63,847 nucleotides of DNA, taken from contig JAJQEO010000080.1 of assembly GCA_021201665.1 (NCBI GenBank), positions 1 to 63,847 on the forward strand, read 5' to 3'. Position numbers and translations under genes: made by a program. This document shows, piece after piece, positions 62,537-63,847 of the stretch. The notes below the pieces were generated by a model, which had not been told where the DNA came from, did no database searches, and saw only the letters and a program-made list of their open reading frames with translations. The DNA comes from Lachnospiraceae bacterium. GTDB lineage: Bacteria > Bacillota > Clostridia > Lachnospirales > Lachnospiraceae. The first letter of the stretch is position 1. Each line of letters begins with the position of its first letter.

Positions 62537-63397
62537 TTAATGATTTGATCTCCGTTCTTCTACCATTTGCACAAACCATTCGACCATTGCAGGATCGAAA
62601 TGCGAGAAAAACGAACTTTCTTTCTTATCAAGCCCTGCCATTGCTGCCATGTCCTCATCAGAAAGGCTAAAATCGAAAACATCGAAATTTTCAGCCATCC
62701 TCTCATAATGTGTTGATTTCGGAATTACAACGACCCCTCTCTGTATGTGCCAGCGCAAAATCACCTGTGCTACGGTCTTACCGTACTTTTCTCCGATAGC
62801 CGCGATTGTTGGATTGCTGAACATATTTCCGCGTCCTTCCCCAAAGGGAGCCCACGCTTCAATCTGCACACCATACTTATCCATGTATTCTTTCGCAAGC
62901 ACCTGCTGATTGAGCGGATGTGTCTCTACCTGGTTTACCATCGGACGGATGCGGGCAAACGAAGCAATATCAACAAGGCGATCCGGGTAAAAATTCGATA
63001 CCCCGATTGCTCTGATTTTGTCCTGCTCATATAGCTCTTCCAAGGCTCGCCATGCTCCGTAGTAATCCGAAAATGGCTGGTGCAGCAGGCACAGATCCAG
63101 ATAATCCGTCTGTAATTTGCGCATGGATTCAAGTACAGATTCCTTTGCAGCCTCATATCCGTAATTCTCAATCCAGACCTTTGTGGTGAGGAAAATATCT
63201 TCTCGCGGAACTCCTGATTTTTGAATTGCGGAGCCGACCTCTGCTTCATTAAAATAACTTTGTGCCGTGTCAATGGAACGGTAGCCTGCCTTCAGCGCAT
63301 CCAGCACGCAGCGCTCACATTCCTCCTGTGTTACCTGATAAACTCCGTAGCCCAGAATCGGCATTTTCACTCCGTTTGATAGTGTCACATATTCCAT
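62537..63397 (-). CDS. Aldo/keto reductase
   Basis: The 286-residue protein begins Y-V-T-L-S-N-G-V-K-M-P and carries the catalytic tetrad: Asp in SIDTAQSY, Tyr in the same segment, Lys in T-T-K-V-W-I and His in LLHQPF. The NADPH-binding I-P-K-S-T-H motif follows. It would reduce aldehydes or ketones. It is downstream of the flavodoxin gene on the same strand, a common redox pairing. Confidence 0.94.
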   Translation of the reverse strand: MEYVTLSNGVKMPILGYGVYQVTQEECERCVLDALKAGYRSIDTAQSYFNEAEVGSAIQKSGVPREDIFLTTKVWIENYGYEAAKESVLESMRKLQTDYLDLCLLHQPFSDYYGAWRALEELYEQDKIRAIGVSNFYPDRLVDIASFARIRPMVNQVETHPLNQQVLAKEYMDKYGVQIEAWAPFGEGRGNMFSNPTIAAIGEKYGKTVAQVILRWHIQRGVVVIPKSTHYERMAENFDVFDFSLSDEDMAAMAGLDKKESSFFSHFDPAMVEWFVQMVEERRSNH

Positions 63398-63416
63398 TAT
63401 GTTTCTCTTCCTTTCA

Positions 63417-63847
63417 TCAATTTTTATCAGCCCAGGCTTTTAATTCTGCTGCACCAGCATTGGCAGCGAAACGTCTGCCTTCCTTTAAAACAGCGCCTTT
63501 ACAGGACACCTTCAGTTCTTCATTTGTCCGTCCCATTCCGCTGCTGCCTGACGTCGCAAAGGGAATAATCTCTTTTCCGGTCAGATCATACTGCTCCAAA
63601 AACGTGTTGATGATGGTGGGAGCCACATACCACCATATCGGGAAACCAACATAGATAGTGTCGTAATCGTCTATATTCTCCACGCGGTTTGCTACCGGCG
63701 GACGGAAAGACTTGTCATTCATTTCCACACTGCTGCGGCTGTTTTTATTTGTCCAATCCAGGTCTGCGTTCGTATACGGAACCTCCGGCTGAATTTCATG
63801 CAGGTCTGCACCGATTGCATCCGCCAGTCGTTTTGCCAGAGCAGCGG
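63417..63847 (-). CDS. Flavodoxin (5' partial)
   Basis: The frame is open to the window edge, giving about 143 residues. Features are LAKRLADAIGADLHEIQPE, Y-D-T-I-Y-V-G-F-P-I-W-W-Y, the S-G-S-S-G-M-G-R-T loop and a C-terminal helix. The N-terminal FMN phosphate loop lies outside. It is about 20 nt upstream of the aldo/keto reductase start and probably cotranscribed. Confidence 0.88.
   Translation of the reverse strand, partial: AALAKRLADAIGADLHEIQPEVPYTNADLDWTNKNSRSSVEMNDKSFRPPVANRVENIDDYDTIYVGFPIWWYVAPTIINTFLEQYDLTGKEIIPFATSGSSGMGRTNEELKVSCKGAVLKEGRRFAANAGAAELKAWADKN

Noticed and set aside
1..63847. CRISPR arrays, tRNA or rRNA genes, integrase
   Set aside because: I looked for regular spacer-repeat arrays, cloverleaf or rRNA motifs and recombinase signatures and saw none. 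The ICE ends are probably outside the window or not recognisable by eye.

Overview
The window looks like accessory DNA from a gut Firmicute, most likely a Lachnospiraceae-type Clostridia. The reasons are strong Gram-positive ribosome-binding sites, a TnpV-like protein, PrgI/Maff2-type conjugation genes, SpaA/CnaB surface repeats and a coding style typical of human-gut integrative and conjugative elements (ICEs). No rRNA, tRNA, CRISPR array or intact integrase was seen.

Layout. (1) Positions 1-39234 are the transfer region of an ICE, all on the plus strand. It holds a CnaB-repeat surface protein (5' end outside the window), a VirB2/Maff2-like subunit, a VirB6-like channel protein, PrgI, a VirB4 ATPase and a NlpC/P60+SleB wall hydrolase. 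Three membrane-anchored acidic proteins follow, which may be VirB8/TcpC-like. Then come a probable oriT, MobC, the relaxase, coiled-coil proteins, a 3084-residue methylase/helicase, DUF3849/YodL, DUF5688, double SpoVG and PcfB-like proteins and a VirD4 coupling protein, ending at a strong terminator near 39.2 kb. Guests inside this operon are an orphan polysaccharide-export permease with its own promoter, a structured RNA-like segment between 18-nt direct repeats, a group II intron that splits the third acidic protein gene, and a tnpV gene in the +1 frame of the giant helicase gene.

(2) Positions 39343-51156 are an unusual membrane-maintenance cluster. It contains an HdeD-like DUF308 protein, a radical SAM/SPASM enzyme and its cysteine-less homologue, an AI-2E transporter, FtsH, a TetR regulator, a zinc-ribbon protein, a protein with five calcium-loop repeats of exactly 13 residues, and a MarR regulator. 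A yybP-ykoY (Mn2+) riboswitch precedes a CDP-alcohol phosphatidyltransferase whose N-terminus resembles a P-type ATPase stub, followed by a phospholipase D/cardiolipin synthase-like protein. A shared TGTCC/GGACA motif suggests one TetR regulon. This cluster is my main candidate for an undescribed system. It recalls the FtsH+HdeD stress islands of Proteobacteria, but pairs them with phospholipid synthesis.

(3) Positions 51239-53600 are a scrapyard: a truncated TetR, a 95-bp hairpin repeat present twice around a DUF2798 gene with an attenuator-like leader, and stubs of HAD, flavodoxin-like and IstB genes.

(4) Positions 53698-63847 hold small regulator/effector modules: MarR-MATE efflux followed by a kinase stub; nitroreductase-ArsR-metallo-beta-lactamase; and AraC divergent from MFS-PHP phosphatase. 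The last of these lies between remnants of a second Tn1549-like element (a 165-aa protein, DUF6061, a relaxase tail). The window ends with an aldo/keto reductase and a flavodoxin whose 5' end lies outside it.

All functions come from reading motifs by eye. No database search or folding program was run.
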